This document shows positions 8,885-16,974 of a stretch of DNA of 35,499 nt, in pieces (the first letter of the stretch is position 1; every line of letters starts with the position of its first letter). The notes beneath the pieces were generated by a model. The model was not told the origin of the DNA, made no database searches, and was given only the letters and a program-made list of their open reading frames with translations. The DNA is from Thiocystis minor (GTDB lineage: Bacteria > Pseudomonadota > Gammaproteobacteria > Chromatiales > Chromatiaceae), in the NCBI RefSeq assembly GCF_016653465.1, contig NZ_NHSQ01000150.1:1-35499 (forward strand), in the 5' to 3' direction. Both the position numbers and the translations under genes were made by a program.

Positions 8885-9757
8885 TTAATGTCGCTTGATC
8901 ATCCGACTCAATGCAGTCCGTGCCCGGTTACTGGGAACGGCAAAGCCGATGCCGACGTTGCCGCCGCTTGGACCAATGAGCGCGGTGTTGATGCCAATGA
9001 TCTCCCCGGCCAGATTGATCAGAGGACCACCTGAATTGCCAGGGTTAATGGATGCGTCGGTCTGAATCAATTCCCCGAGCTGGTTGCCTGCGATCCCGCT
9101 ACGCCCGACCGCACTGACGATTCCCGATGTGACCGTCTGGCCCAGACCGAAAGGGTTTCCGACCGCGATCACGAAGTCGCCAACTTCCAAGCGGTCCGAG
9201 TCACCGAGTGGCAGGGAAGTCACATTCACCGGAGGGATTTTCAGGATGGCGACATCGGTCGCGGTATCGGATCCGAGCAACTGCGCACGGAAGCTGCGTC
9301 GATCCTTCAGCGTGACCATGATGGTCGCGGCATCTTTCAGCAGATGGTCATTAGTCATCACATAGCCATGCGCGGCATCGACAATCACTCCGGACCCCAC
9401 ACTCTGGCGCTGCTGAGTCGGATCCAGATCCGGGACGGTTAAACCGAAACGATCGAGGAAACGGCGGAAATCGGGATCCCGCAGAAAAGGATGGTCATCC
9501 ATCGGCGCCCTCGAGTTCACCGAAATGTTGACAACTGCCGGTGTGATCTGTCGCATCAATGGAGCGAGAGATGGATAGTTGATACCTCCCTTTAGAGAGG
9601 GCAAGACGCCCGAACCGGAGGCGTCCAACCGATTGGTGCCAGCGGACTGCGGGATGGTGCAAGCCGCTAGCAGCGTGGCCAGCACCAGGGCGGCAGATCG
9701 CGCTAACTGGATGGAAGAACAGTGGAAATGACGGATGCTTAGAGATGACGCTGGCAC
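8885..9757 (-). CDS. HtrA/DegS-like trypsin-fold serine protease, lipoprotein, without PDZ domain
   Basis: The protein has a trypsin-like fold with the S1C family segments in order: GSGVIVDAAHGYVMTNDHLL (catalytic His), TDVAILKI (catalytic Asp), VIAVGNPFGLGQTVTSGIVSA, and QTDASINPGNSGGPL (catalytic Ser). I choose a GTG start at 9757: AGGA lies nine bases upstream, it avoids overlap with dacB, and it gives a lipoprotein signal ending in the lipobox LAAC, so the product (290 residues) should be membrane-anchored facing the periplasm. The chain stops right after the protease domain; the PDZ domain of DegS or DegP is missing and no remnant is present in the 159 bp downstream. It follows dacB by 43 bp, probably in the same operon. 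Confidence 0.9.
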   Translation of the reverse strand: MPASSLSIRHFHCSSIQLARSAALVLATLLAACTIPQSAGTNRLDASGSGVLPSLKGGINYPSLAPLMRQITPAVVNISVNSRAPMDDHPFLRDPDFRRFLDRFGLTVPDLDPTQQRQSVGSGVIVDAAHGYVMTNDHLLKDAATIMVTLKDRRSFRAQLLGSDTATDVAILKIPPVNVTSLPLGDSDRLEVGDFVIAVGNPFGLGQTVTSGIVSAVGRSGIAGNQLGELIQTDASINPGNSGGPLINLAGEIIGINTALIGPSGGNVGIGFAVPSNRARTALSRMIKRH

Positions 9758-9800
9758 TGAGTTCAGTCCTGTTAGCGCGAGAGGGCAAGAGGCTTCTCGA

Positions 9801-11009
9801 TCAGCGAACCAGGCTGCTCGCGACCCGCTGTCTGAGATTGTATTCCACCGGTTGATTAATGAGTAACGCAAAGGGTGCCCAGGTTCCTTCGCGTTGCACG
9901 TATCCAGCGTAGCAGCTCACGCCGCGGAGCGTGCCGGTTTTTGCGCGTACATTATTGTTACCCTCTTGTGCCGACAGGAGATTGCGGTAGGGCGCAAAGG
10001 CATCCAGTAACTCGACGAGTTGCCGCGCGCTGAGTCGGTTACCGCGAGAGAGTCCGGCGCCGTCCTCAATCCGGAACTCGCGCCAACCGAAACGACTGCG
10101 CGCGAAATCTGTCATGCTGCGCCGAGCGGCGGCCATGCTCACGTATCCTTCTCCCGGCGGATCCGCCAGGCGCAGAAAGAGTGCATTGGCAATAAAATTA
10201 TTCGAGAATTTCAGCATGGATTCGATCATTTCTACCAGGGAATGGCTGTTAGCGTGGCGGTAGAGCCGCTTGGCGTGACGCGGCATGGGTGCGATTTTCT
10301 GTTGGTCTCCGACTCGCACCCCCGCCTTTTCCAGCTTGATCGCCAGCAATTCGCCAAAATAGCGCAGCGCGATCTCGCGCTCGCGCAGATTGATCCGTTG
10401 CTTGCCGGCGCCGCCGGCCAGTCCGAAGCGGCGGGCGGTGGAGGTGAGCGGGGTTTGGGTTTCGGCGCTGCGTACCTGATCGCCATTGCGGACCAGATTG
10501 AGCGTATTGAAGTTGGCCGCCAACGCCGTCACCGGTGCGTCATAGGGATTATCCGAAGATGATCGTCCGGCAATCTCCACATCCGGGCTGAAGAAGCTGT
10601 CGTCGAGCCCGATGCCCGCGACCTCGCGCAGCCCTCTGGACGTGAGCGCGGCGACCATTCGATCCAATTCCTCCGACACCAGATAGGGGTCGGCATAGCC
10701 TTTTACCCACAGCCAGTTGGCGTCATCCTGATGGACGTCGGTCTGGAAACGATAATCGCGCCCCCAAGTCTCCAGCGCAGCGAAGGCCGTCAGCAGTTTC
10801 ATGGTCGAGGCAGGAACGCGCGGAGTGTCTGGCTGATGCACGATCAGATCGCTTCCCTGCTCCTTGAGCAGCAGACTAGCCTGGCTCATCCCCTTGATCT
10901 GAGCTGCCGGATCCGTTGCCATCGCTGGCGGGACCGATAGCGCAAGCAGAATCAGTAAAGGGGTCATCCAGTGGCGCTTACGGGAAACGATGGAGGCAAT
11001 TGGTTTCAT
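9801..11009 (-). CDS. dacB: D-alanyl-D-alanine carboxypeptidase/endopeptidase (PBP4 family)
   Basis: A peptidase S13 family penicillin-binding protein that trims and cleaves peptidoglycan cross-bridges in the periplasm. The 402-residue product has a signal peptide (basic start, hydrophobic 16-28, AMA cleavage site). The three active-site motifs are present: STMK with Ser68 and Lys71, SNN at 269-271, and KTG at 357-359. It is somewhat shorter than E. coli DacB (477 residues). The start lies seven bases after the stop of the upstream repeat-protein gene, so the two are almost certainly co-transcribed, with the HtrA-like protease gene next. Confidence 0.93.
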   Translation of the reverse strand: MKPIASIVSRKRHWMTPLLILLALSVPPAMATDPAAQIKGMSQASLLLKEQGSDLIVHQPDTPRVPASTMKLLTAFAALETWGRDYRFQTDVHQDDANWLWVKGYADPYLVSEELDRMVAALTSRGLREVAGIGLDDSFFSPDVEIAGRSSSDNPYDAPVTALAANFNTLNLVRNGDQVRSAETQTPLTSTARRFGLAGGAGKQRINLREREIALRYFGELLAIKLEKAGVRVGDQQKIAPMPRHAKRLYRHANSHSLVEMIESMLKFSNNFIANALFLRLADPPGEGYVSMAAARRSMTDFARSRFGWREFRIEDGAGLSRGNRLSARQLVELLDAFAPYRNLLSAQEGNNNVRAKTGTLRGVSCYAGYVQREGTWAPFALLINQPVEYNLRQRVASSLVR

Positions 11010-11016
11010 CGTTGAC

Positions 11017-13338
11017 TCATTGCGTTTTGCTTAAAAGTTGCTGGCGACGACGCTGCACGCGGCGCGCTTCCGCGCCCTGCGTGGCGCCTTCCAGTTGTTC
11101 GAACTCCCGACCTGCCCAGGCGCGGTCGCCGAACAGATCGACGATGCCATCGGTCCAGTGCAGCTGTTCGGCGGTAACGGTCAATCTGCCTTTGATGCCC
11201 GTATACAGCGCGCGAACCTGTCCCTGACTGAAGCCGCTCTCTAGCAGCCGATTGGCGAGCTGGCGCGCCTCGCTGGCCGAACCGCAGCATTCTGCGGCCT
11301 TTTCCAACAACGCCTTGCTCGTCTCCTCCAGACCCAGATCCCTGGCCACCCGCGCCAGCTCGGCAAAGGCGAAGTGGTTGCCGGCCTGTTCGGCGGCTTG
11401 TTCCAGCGCGGCGGAAGCCCCTTCCCGATCACCCAGCAGGCGCCCCTTGACCGCGGCGAGCTTGCTGAAATCGTAGGCGGAGTGCTCGCTCAGGCCGGCC
11501 AGTTGCCGCTCCCAATCCTCCAGCAGCTCCCGAACCAGTGCGCGGGCCTGATCGCGATCCGGCAGCAGTTCGGCGGCGGACTCGGCGATCTGGATGACAT
11601 TGGCGAAGCCCTGAACCCGACCGGCGGCGTCCTTCAACAGCCGGATCGCCCAGTCGCTATCGCCCAGATGCTGGCTTACGCTAGCGACCAGTTTGCGCGC
11701 CTTGGAGAAGTCCCAGCCCTCTTCGTCCAGCTTCTTCTGCGCGTCCAGCAGCAGCTTCCGAGCATAAAAGCGGTCGTCGAGTTCGGCCATCATGGCGTCG
11801 ATCAGCTTGAGCGTCTTGACCGCGGTATTAGCACCCTTCTCGGCGTCCTGGAACACGGCATACTTGGCCTGGTTGGCCTCGCGCTTCGCCAGCTTTTCCT
11901 CAACCACCGCGAGCCAGTCCGCGTCCTCCGCGAAATCGGTCTTGACGGCCGCGACGAGACTCTTCATCTCGCCAACCGAAGTCACCTGCTCCTCGGCTTT
12001 GGCAAAAAATGCGCGGGCCATGTCCCGGTCGCCCAGCACGGTCAGCGTGCGCTTGCCAAGATCCAGCAAGGCCGGGGTGCCCGACGCCAGCTCGCTGGAC
12101 TTGACCAGAATCTCGCGGGCGAATGCCTGATCGCCGAGCTTGGCCGCGACCGCGTCCAGCAATTTCAGATGCTGTCCCAGGTCGGTCATCCCGGCCATCG
12201 CCTTGCGATAAATCGCCGTCGCCCTGGCCGTTTCGCCGAGCCGGTCGACAACCTCGGCGGCGACCGACAACAGGTCGTTGGGCTGGGTCAAGGCATCCGC
12301 CGCGCGGCCATAGACCTCCGCCGCATAGGCTTTGTCGCCGGTGTCCGCGATCACCGCCTCGGCCAGCTTGAGCCGTTCGGCGGCGGCGCTCATGCGCTCT
12401 TCGGCCTTGGCGTAGAACTGCTTGGCCAGCGCCGGATCGCCGACTTTCGCAGCGATGAATCCTCCCAGTTCCAGAAGCTGGCCCTTGTCGTTGACCTCGG
12501 GCAGCGCCTTGCGATAGGCGGCGACGGACTTGTCGCGATCGCCCAGCAGGGTCCAGTACGCAGTGGCCAAATCGAGATGTTCCTCGCCGCTCATGGCGAA
12601 TTCGGCGGCCTGCTCCATCAGCTCCGCGACCTTGTCGCCATCCTCGAACAGCGCCTTGTAGCCGGCGGCCAGGGCCGCGAAATCCTTGGGAAACTGACAG
12701 TCGGTCTCGGCGTCGTCGAGCACCTTGCGGGCCGCGTCCCGGTCGCCGAAGGTGTCAAGGTAACCTTTCGCGTAGGCGACCGTCTCGGTCATGCCGTCCA
12801 GATGACGCTCGGCCTTGCGGTAGAAGGCGCGCGCCGCCCCGGCGTTGCCTTCGGCGGCCAGCGTGCGCGCGAGATCGAGATAATCGGCCAGGGTCTTGGC
12901 CTGCGCCTCAACCTTGGCGAGCAGGGTCGCGGCCAGCGCCTCGTCGCCCAGCGCCTCCTTGGCGTAACCCGAGAGCGTCAGAAATTCGCCAAGCTTTTTG
13001 GCCTCCCCGGCGGCCTCCTCGATCAAGGCGCGACCCTTTGCGGGATCCGTTCCGGTGCGCGCGAGGCTGGCGCCCAGCGCGGCCTTTTCCAGGGCATCGA
13101 AGCAGGCATCCTCCGCCTGCTCATAGAGATCCCCGGCATAATCGGTCAGGCCAGCGGCAGCGGCACCCTCGGCTGCGGCGAGATAGTCCGCCGGCATCTG
13201 ACATTGCGCCTCGGCGCGCTCCAGCAGGGTCTTTGCATAGTCCGCATCGACCGCGATGGCCGCTTGCGCCAGAGTCGCGAAGTCGGCCGCGCTCTTGCAT
13301 TGCGCCTCGCGGGTCATCAAGTCTGCTGTGGTCGTCAT
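11017..13338 (-). CDS. Large alpha-helical tandem-repeat (TPR/HEAT-like solenoid) protein, unknown function
   Basis: This 773-residue protein is built almost entirely of degenerate helical repeats of about 35-37 residues. Each ends in a short turn LGD(R/x) followed by A-x-A/K and an aromatic or Leu, for example LGDRDKSVAAYRKA, VGDPALAKQFYAKAEE, LGDRDMARAFFAKAEE and LGDREGASAALEQAAEQ. I estimate roughly 18-20 units, with a less regular stretch near 460-540. It is Ala/Leu/Glu/Asp-rich and acidic, with no signal peptide or membrane segment, so it is probably a cytoplasmic scaffold or binding protein. It heads the operon with dacB. The repeats resemble TPR or Sel1-like helices but do not match either consensus closely, and I do not recognise the family. 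The opposite strand is open over much of this length, a codon-bias artefact. Confidence 0.88.
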   Translation of the reverse strand: MTTTADLMTREAQCKSAADFATLAQAAIAVDADYAKTLLERAEAQCQMPADYLAAAEGAAAAGLTDYAGDLYEQAEDACFDALEKAALGASLARTGTDPAKGRALIEEAAGEAKKLGEFLTLSGYAKEALGDEALAATLLAKVEAQAKTLADYLDLARTLAAEGNAGAARAFYRKAERHLDGMTETVAYAKGYLDTFGDRDAARKVLDDAETDCQFPKDFAALAAGYKALFEDGDKVAELMEQAAEFAMSGEEHLDLATAYWTLLGDRDKSVAAYRKALPEVNDKGQLLELGGFIAAKVGDPALAKQFYAKAEERMSAAAERLKLAEAVIADTGDKAYAAEVYGRAADALTQPNDLLSVAAEVVDRLGETARATAIYRKAMAGMTDLGQHLKLLDAVAAKLGDQAFAREILVKSSELASGTPALLDLGKRTLTVLGDRDMARAFFAKAEEQVTSVGEMKSLVAAVKTDFAEDADWLAVVEEKLAKREANQAKYAVFQDAEKGANTAVKTLKLIDAMMAELDDRFYARKLLLDAQKKLDEEGWDFSKARKLVASVSQHLGDSDWAIRLLKDAAGRVQGFANVIQIAESAAELLPDRDQARALVRELLEDWERQLAGLSEHSAYDFSKLAAVKGRLLGDREGASAALEQAAEQAGNHFAFAELARVARDLGLEETSKALLEKAAECCGSASEARQLANRLLESGFSQGQVRALYTGIKGRLTVTAEQLHWTDGIVDLFGDRAWAGREFEQLEGATQGAEARRVQRRRQQLLSKTQ

Positions 13339-13612
13339 CGGAGTTCCTCGAATTTCAGCTAGTTGTTTAGGTACGAAACCGCGTCAGGCATGCCGGCGCT
13401 GTTTTTGGGTGGATCCATCCCCACGGCAATACAGAGGCATCGCGGTAAACCCGATGGACCTGAACCCGCGATGAAATTTCGTCATTGATGGCTGTGGAAC
13501 GGCCGTGCGCGCCCCATGTAAACCTCATCAACGATCGACGTTCTCATGACGCGATTCCGTATCGGCCAATCGTCCCGAGCCTGGATGCCGGGTTCGAATC
13601 ATGGAGCCTATG

Positions 13613-14275
13613 ATGACCCGTAGTCCTTTCTTTCCCAAATTTTCCGATCTGCCAGCCGAGCTTCCGGTCTTTCCGTTGGCCGGCGCGGTCGTGATGCCGG
13701 GCGTGCAACTCCCGCTCAATATCTTCGAGCCACGCTATCTCAATCTCGTGTTTGACGTTCTGGCGTCGGATCATCTTCTAGGCATGATCCAGCCGACCAG
13801 CGAAACGATGATGGACGAGGTTCCGGCGCTCCATCGCATCGGCTGCGCCGGCCGCATCACCTCCTACAGCGAGACCACCGACGGGCGGGTCATCCTGGTT
13901 CTGACGGGCATCTGCCGGTTTCAGATCAAGAGCGAAATCGAGGGTCGTCGGGGCTATCGGCGCGCGGCCGTCGACTGGGAGCGTTTCACCGCGGACTGCC
14001 ATGACAATCCGGAAACGATCGCCGACCGCGAGGGGTTTCTCATCTCGCTCAAATCCTATTGCAAACTGCGTGGGGTCGAGGTGCCCTGGGACGATATCGA
14101 GAAGATGGCCGATGCCGATCTGACCAATCTGCTGTGCGCCCATCTGCCGCTCAGTCCGGAGGACAAACAGGCGCTGATCGAGACCATCCCTACCAGCGAG
14201 CGCGCGGCACTGATGCGCGGACTCCTGGACATGGCGTCGGCCTCCAGCATGAACGTCGCGGAGCATCGGCATTGA
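13613..14275 (+). CDS. LON substrate-binding (LAN) domain protein
   Basis: This protein consists of the N-terminal substrate-binding domain of Lon protease without the ATPase or protease parts. Such stand-alone proteins are common in proteobacteria; their role is not settled. It opens with LPVFPLAGAVVMPG and LPLNIFEPRYLNLV, and continues with LLGMIQP, GCAGRITSYSE and GRVILVLTGICRFQI, all typical of the family. The second half is helical. Three nearby ATGs are possible (13601, 13610, 13613); GGAG at 13603-13606 is best spaced for 13613, giving 220 residues. It stands upstream of the IscA-like gene by about 70 bp. Confidence 0.88.
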   Translation: MTRSPFFPKFSDLPAELPVFPLAGAVVMPGVQLPLNIFEPRYLNLVFDVLASDHLLGMIQPTSETMMDEVPALHRIGCAGRITSYSETTDGRVILVLTGICRFQIKSEIEGRRGYRRAAVDWERFTADCHDNPETIADREGFLISLKSYCKLRGVEVPWDDIEKMADADLTNLLCAHLPLSPEDKQALIETIPTSERAALMRGLLDMASASSMNVAEHRH

Positions 14276-14344
14276 AATCGACCGCTTCGGGGGCAATTTC
14301 AAGATCCTAACGATATTCCGATCGATGTACACGAGGTTTTTCCC

Positions 14345-14671
14345 ATGGCAGTTACCTTAACTCAAGCCGCCGCGCGCCATGTGGCGACGATGCTCGCAAA
14401 GCGCGGGCATGGTGTTGGACTGCGGGTTGGCACGAAAAAGAGCGGCTGTAGCGGCTTCGCCTATGAGGTCGATTATGCCGATCGCGTCGCTCCCCAGGAT
14501 CGGGTGTTCGAGAGTCATGGCGTCAAGGTGGTGGTCGAGGAAGGCAGCCTTGAGCGCATCGACGGCATGGAAATCGATTTCGTGAAATCCAGCCTGCTCA
14601 ACGAAGGCTTCGAGTTTCGCAATCCCAAAGTAAAAGATCAGTGCGGGTGCGGCGAGTCGTTCAGCGTTTAA
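14345..14671 (+). CDS. IscA-like A-type iron-sulfur cluster carrier
   Basis: A-type carriers receive and deliver Fe-S clusters to apoproteins in the cytoplasm. The 108-residue protein has the family fold and the three conserved cysteines: Cys35 in KKSGCSGFAY and Cys100/Cys102 in CGCGESF at the C-terminus. It is not in an isc or suf operon, but sufE lies about 120 bp downstream on the same strand, suggesting a small accessory Fe-S module. Which A-type subgroup (IscA, ErpA, SufA) it belongs to is not certain; the FVKSSLLNEGFEFRNP segment is closest to IscA. Confidence 0.92.
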   Translation: MAVTLTQAAARHVATMLAKRGHGVGLRVGTKKSGCSGFAYEVDYADRVAPQDRVFESHGVKVVVEEGSLERIDGMEIDFVKSSLLNEGFEFRNPKVKDQCGCGESFSV

Positions 14672-14747
14672 ACCGCGTCTGGCATGACATGGCGCCGATT
14701 CGGCGCGGCCTGGCCGGAATCGATCCGCATCAGGGCTGACGCGGTTT
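14670..14747. repeat. Intergenic inverted repeat after the IscA-like gene
   Basis: AAACCGCGTC (14670-14679) is the perfect reverse complement of GACGCGGTTT (14738-14747), and the intervening DNA contains a second hairpin, GCGCCGA/TCGGCGC around 14692-14706. The left arm with its extension (AAACCGCGTCTGGCATG) recurs with one mismatch at 13376-13392 upstream of the LON-domain gene. It could be a dispersed extragenic repeat or a 3' structure of the IscA-like mRNA. There is no U-run typical of a Rho-independent terminator. Confidence 0.6.
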
Positions 14748-14790
14748 CAAAATATCATTCTTTATGGTCAGTCGACCCGCGAGCCCCGCG

Positions 14791-15207
14791 ATGAGCAACG
14801 ACGACATTCACGAAATTATCGATGACTTCGAGCTACTGGGCGACTGGGATCAGCGTTATCAATACCTGGTCGAACTCGGCGAGCGACTGCCCAGAATGCC
14901 CGTCGAACACAAAACCGACGCCAACCGGGTGATGGAGTGCATGAGTCTGGTCCATGTCGCCGCGCATCCGGATCCCGACCAGCCGGGACATCTTCTCTAC
15001 ACCGGCGACTGCGACACCGCCATCATCAAAGGCGTGGTCGCGCTGTTGGTAGGGCTGTTCTCGAACAAAACCCCGGCGGACATCGAGTCGCTCGACGTAG
15101 ACGATCTTTTCAAGGGCTTGCGGCTCGAAGAACATCTGAGTCCGAATCGACACGTCGGTGTCTATGCCATCGTCAATAAAATGAAACGTCAGGCACGGGT
15201 GGTTTAG
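14791..15207 (+). CDS. sufE: SufE, cysteine desulfurase sulfur acceptor
   Basis: SufE accepts persulfide sulfur from a SufS-type cysteine desulfurase and passes it to Fe-S assembly. The 138-residue product has the characteristic start (IIDDFELLGDWDQRYQYLVELGERLP), the active-site region NRVMECMSLVHV with Cys50, GDCDTAIIKGVVALLVGLFSNKTP, and the C-terminal HLSPNRHVGVYAIVNKMK. The segment after the cysteine (MSLVHV) differs from the common QSQVW. An in-frame ATG at 14764 would add nine residues; I prefer 14791 by family length, though neither start has a strong ribosome site. No sufS is nearby. Confidence 0.92.
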   Translation: MSNDDIHEIIDDFELLGDWDQRYQYLVELGERLPRMPVEHKTDANRVMECMSLVHVAAHPDPDQPGHLLYTGDCDTAIIKGVVALLVGLFSNKTPADIESLDVDDLFKGLRLEEHLSPNRHVGVYAIVNKMKRQARVV

Positions 15208-15356
15208 CGGCGGGCATCGGTTCGTCGCCCCCTTGAGTTTTTCCTCAGGCAGATTGGGCCAGCTTCTGCCGCCCATCGGTCGGACAGTCATCTAGAAGCG
15301 ATAAAATCCCCCGGAAAACAAACCTCCGTCGTCAGTGACAGCGTTTATTCGCGCAT

Positions 15357-15382
15357 AAAAAAAGCCCGGCGGGGTGCCGGGC
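15357..15382 (-). terminator. Rho-independent terminator of phaB
   Basis: GCCCGGC (15364-15370) and GCCGGGC (15376-15382) form a 7-bp GC stem with a 5-base loop. Seven A residues at 15357-15363 give a U7 run on the minus-strand transcript. It lies about 100 bp past the phaB stop and is a textbook intrinsic terminator. Confidence 0.88.
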
Positions 15383-15484
15383 CGAAAACGTCTCATGATG
15401 AGAGAGACGAGGAGGACTCTGTGAAAATCTGTTGGAAATCAGACTTGCCGCAACGCTGGCGCCTGATTCGTCCGCAGTTGACCG

Positions 15485-16225
15485 TTAGTGCATGAACAGG
15501 CCGCCATTGACCGGCAAGTTGGCGCCAGTCACATAAGCGCTCTGGTCGCTGGCCAGGAAAGCGATGGCAGCGGCGATCTCGTCGGGCTGTGCCATGCGAC
15601 GCATCGGGATACCGCCGATGATGCTGTTGCGCACGGTCTCGTCCATCGCCAGGGTCATGGCGGTCTCGACATAGCCGGGCGAGACGGTGTTGACGGTCAC
15701 GCCCTTGGACGCGCCTTCCTGGGCCAGGGCCATGGTGAAACCGTGCATGCCGGCCTTGGCGGCCGAGTAGTTGGCCTGACCGAACTGGCCGCGCTGTCCG
15801 TTGACGGACGAAATGTTGATGATGCGTCCGAAGCCGCGCTCCAGCATGCCTTCCCAGATCGGACGGGTGACATTGAAGACGCTGTTCAGGTTGACGTTGA
15901 TCACCGCGTTCCAGTGGGCAGCTTCCATCTTCTTGAAGGTCTTGTCGCGGGTGATGCCGGCGCAATTGACCAGAATGTCGATCGAGCCGTGCTGCTCGGT
16001 GATTTCGGTGACCATGCGCGCGCTATCCTCGAACGAGGAGACGTCGGCGGCAAAGGTCGCGATCATGAAGCCTTCGGCGGCGCGCTCTTTCTTCCAGGCT
16101 TCGGCGGCATCCGCCTCGGACGGGTGGTGGTTTGCCACGACGGTGCAACCGTCCTTGGCCAGACGCGTACAGATGGCGGTGCCAATTCCGCCGATACCAC
16201 CGGTGACGAGTGCGATGCGTGCCAT
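15485..16225 (-). CDS. phaB: Acetoacetyl-CoA reductase (PHB synthesis)
   Basis: An NADPH- or NADH-dependent short-chain dehydrogenase that reduces acetoacetyl-CoA to (R)-3-hydroxybutyryl-CoA, the monomer for polyhydroxybutyrate. The 246 residues show the Rossmann motif TGGIGGIG (8-15), NCAGITRD, SSVNGQRGQFGQANYSAAKAG with the catalytic Ser, Tyr and Lys, VSPGYVETAM, and a C-terminal YVTGANLPVNGGLFMH. NGQ(R/K)GQFGQ after the catalytic Ser is characteristic of PhaB rather than of fatty-acid FabG. A GGAGG ribosome site lies eight bases upstream. phaP precedes it on the same strand, with a 44-bp palindrome in the gap. Confidence 0.95.
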   Translation of the reverse strand: MARIALVTGGIGGIGTAICTRLAKDGCTVVANHHPSEADAAEAWKKERAAEGFMIATFAADVSSFEDSARMVTEITEQHGSIDILVNCAGITRDKTFKKMEAAHWNAVINVNLNSVFNVTRPIWEGMLERGFGRIINISSVNGQRGQFGQANYSAAKAGMHGFTMALAQEGASKGVTVNTVSPGYVETAMTLAMDETVRNSIIGGIPMRRMAQPDEIAAAIAFLASDQSAYVTGANLPVNGGLFMH

Positions 16226-16312
16226 GGCTTTATCCTCCAGAATCTTATTGGTCGTTAGGGTTTATAAGGCGTTTGCGATTCCAATGGCCTGACTTTTGGT
16301 CAAGCATTAATT

Positions 16313-16356
16313 CCATTGGCCATGATGCCGGGCATGCCCGGCATCATGGCCAATGG
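16313..16356. repeat. Perfect 44-bp palindrome between phaP and phaB
   Basis: Each 22-base arm is the exact reverse complement of the other, with no spacer; the centre is CCGGGCATGCCCGG. In RNA it would form a very stable hairpin with a minimal loop directly after the phaP stop codon. No U-run follows on the phaP strand, so it looks more like a processing or mRNA-stabilising structure, or a protein-binding site, than a classic terminator. Confidence 0.95.
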
Positions 16357-16391
16357 CAGTCCATCCCTGGACCGCGGGATGCGCGAACCGA

Positions 16392-16757
16392 TTAAGCGGT
16401 CGCGGTGTTCTTGCGCAGATCGGCGGTCAGTTCGGCCGTGTTCTTTTCGAGCCAGGCGCGATAATCGTCGCGTGCCTCGCTGACCAACTGCATGGTGGTC
16501 TTGCTTTCGGCCATCACGCGCTCGCTGAGTTCCTTGGTCGCGTCGACCTGACCCTGGAAGAACTCGTTGTAGCCTTTCGCTTCGGTGGCCAGCTTGGTGA
16601 CTCGGGTGGCGTGATCCATGTACAGGGTCAGCGCGTCCATCTGACGGGCCGCCATCTTCTCGAAGATGCGCACGTTCAGCTCGCCCAGGCTGGTCAGACG
16701 CTCGACGCTCTTGCTAGCCATTTCGTTGACGGTGTTCAAGGTATCGGTGGTATTCAT
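16392..16757 (-). CDS. phaP: Phasin, PHB granule-associated protein
   Basis: Phasins coat polyhydroxybutyrate granules and control their number and size. The 121-residue product is all helical and amphipathic, without a signal peptide, with family-typical segments (TLNTVNEMASKSVERLTSLGELNVRIFEKMAARQMD, written here in part, and the TKELSERVMAESKTTMQLVSEAR region). The ATG at 16757 is preceded by GGAGA at about seven bases; the frame extends 18 codons further upstream, but that part overlaps the likely operator. phaB follows, matching the orf4(phaP)-phaB order known from Allochromatium, though phaA is not next to it here. Confidence 0.93.
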   Translation of the reverse strand: MNTTDTLNTVNEMASKSVERLTSLGELNVRIFEKMAARQMDALTLYMDHATRVTKLATEAKGYNEFFQGQVDATKELSERVMAESKTTMQLVSEARDDYRAWLEKNTAELTADLRKNTATA

Positions 16758-16781
16758 CGGTATCTCTCCAGAAGAATGATT

Positions 16782-16811
16782 GTGCGGTGCAGCAATTGTT
16801 GCAGTGCACAA
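16782..16811 (-). promoter_or_regulatory. Candidate PhaR-type operator upstream of phaP
   Basis: This 30-bp stretch contains four TGC and two GCA/TGCA blocks with dyad symmetry, including TTGTTGCAGTGCACAA at 16796-16811. PhaR repressors of phasin genes are known to bind TGC-rich dyads. It sits 25-55 bp upstream of the phaP start, suitable for repression. The assignment is by resemblance only; no phaR gene is in the window. Confidence 0.4.
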
Positions 16812-16974
16812 TAGTCTTCTCGATCGCTCAGGTCAACACCGATTTTGCAATTCTTTTTATTTAACGCGAGTTCTGGTTCTGAGTCGATTACAGTCAAAGC
16901 CTTAAGCTGATTGAATCCCCTGATCGCGCGCCCTATGTGTCCCATCAAGATCAATCCATTCACCGGAGATTCCC

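Noticed and set aside
11374-13362. 662-codon open frame on the plus strand opposite the repeat protein
   Set aside because: It mirrors the Ala/Leu/Gly-rich codon pattern of the real minus-strand repeat gene, has no recognisable domain and overlaps it entirely.
13586-13604. GGTTCGAATC resembling a tRNA T-loop
   Set aside because: The flanking bases do not form a T-arm, and no acceptor, D or anticodon arm is found upstream.
16758-16811. Eighteen-codon N-terminal extension of the phasin
   Set aside because: The extension lies over the TGC-rich dyad and lacks a ribosome site, while the ATG at 16757 has GGAGA at the right distance and matches family length.
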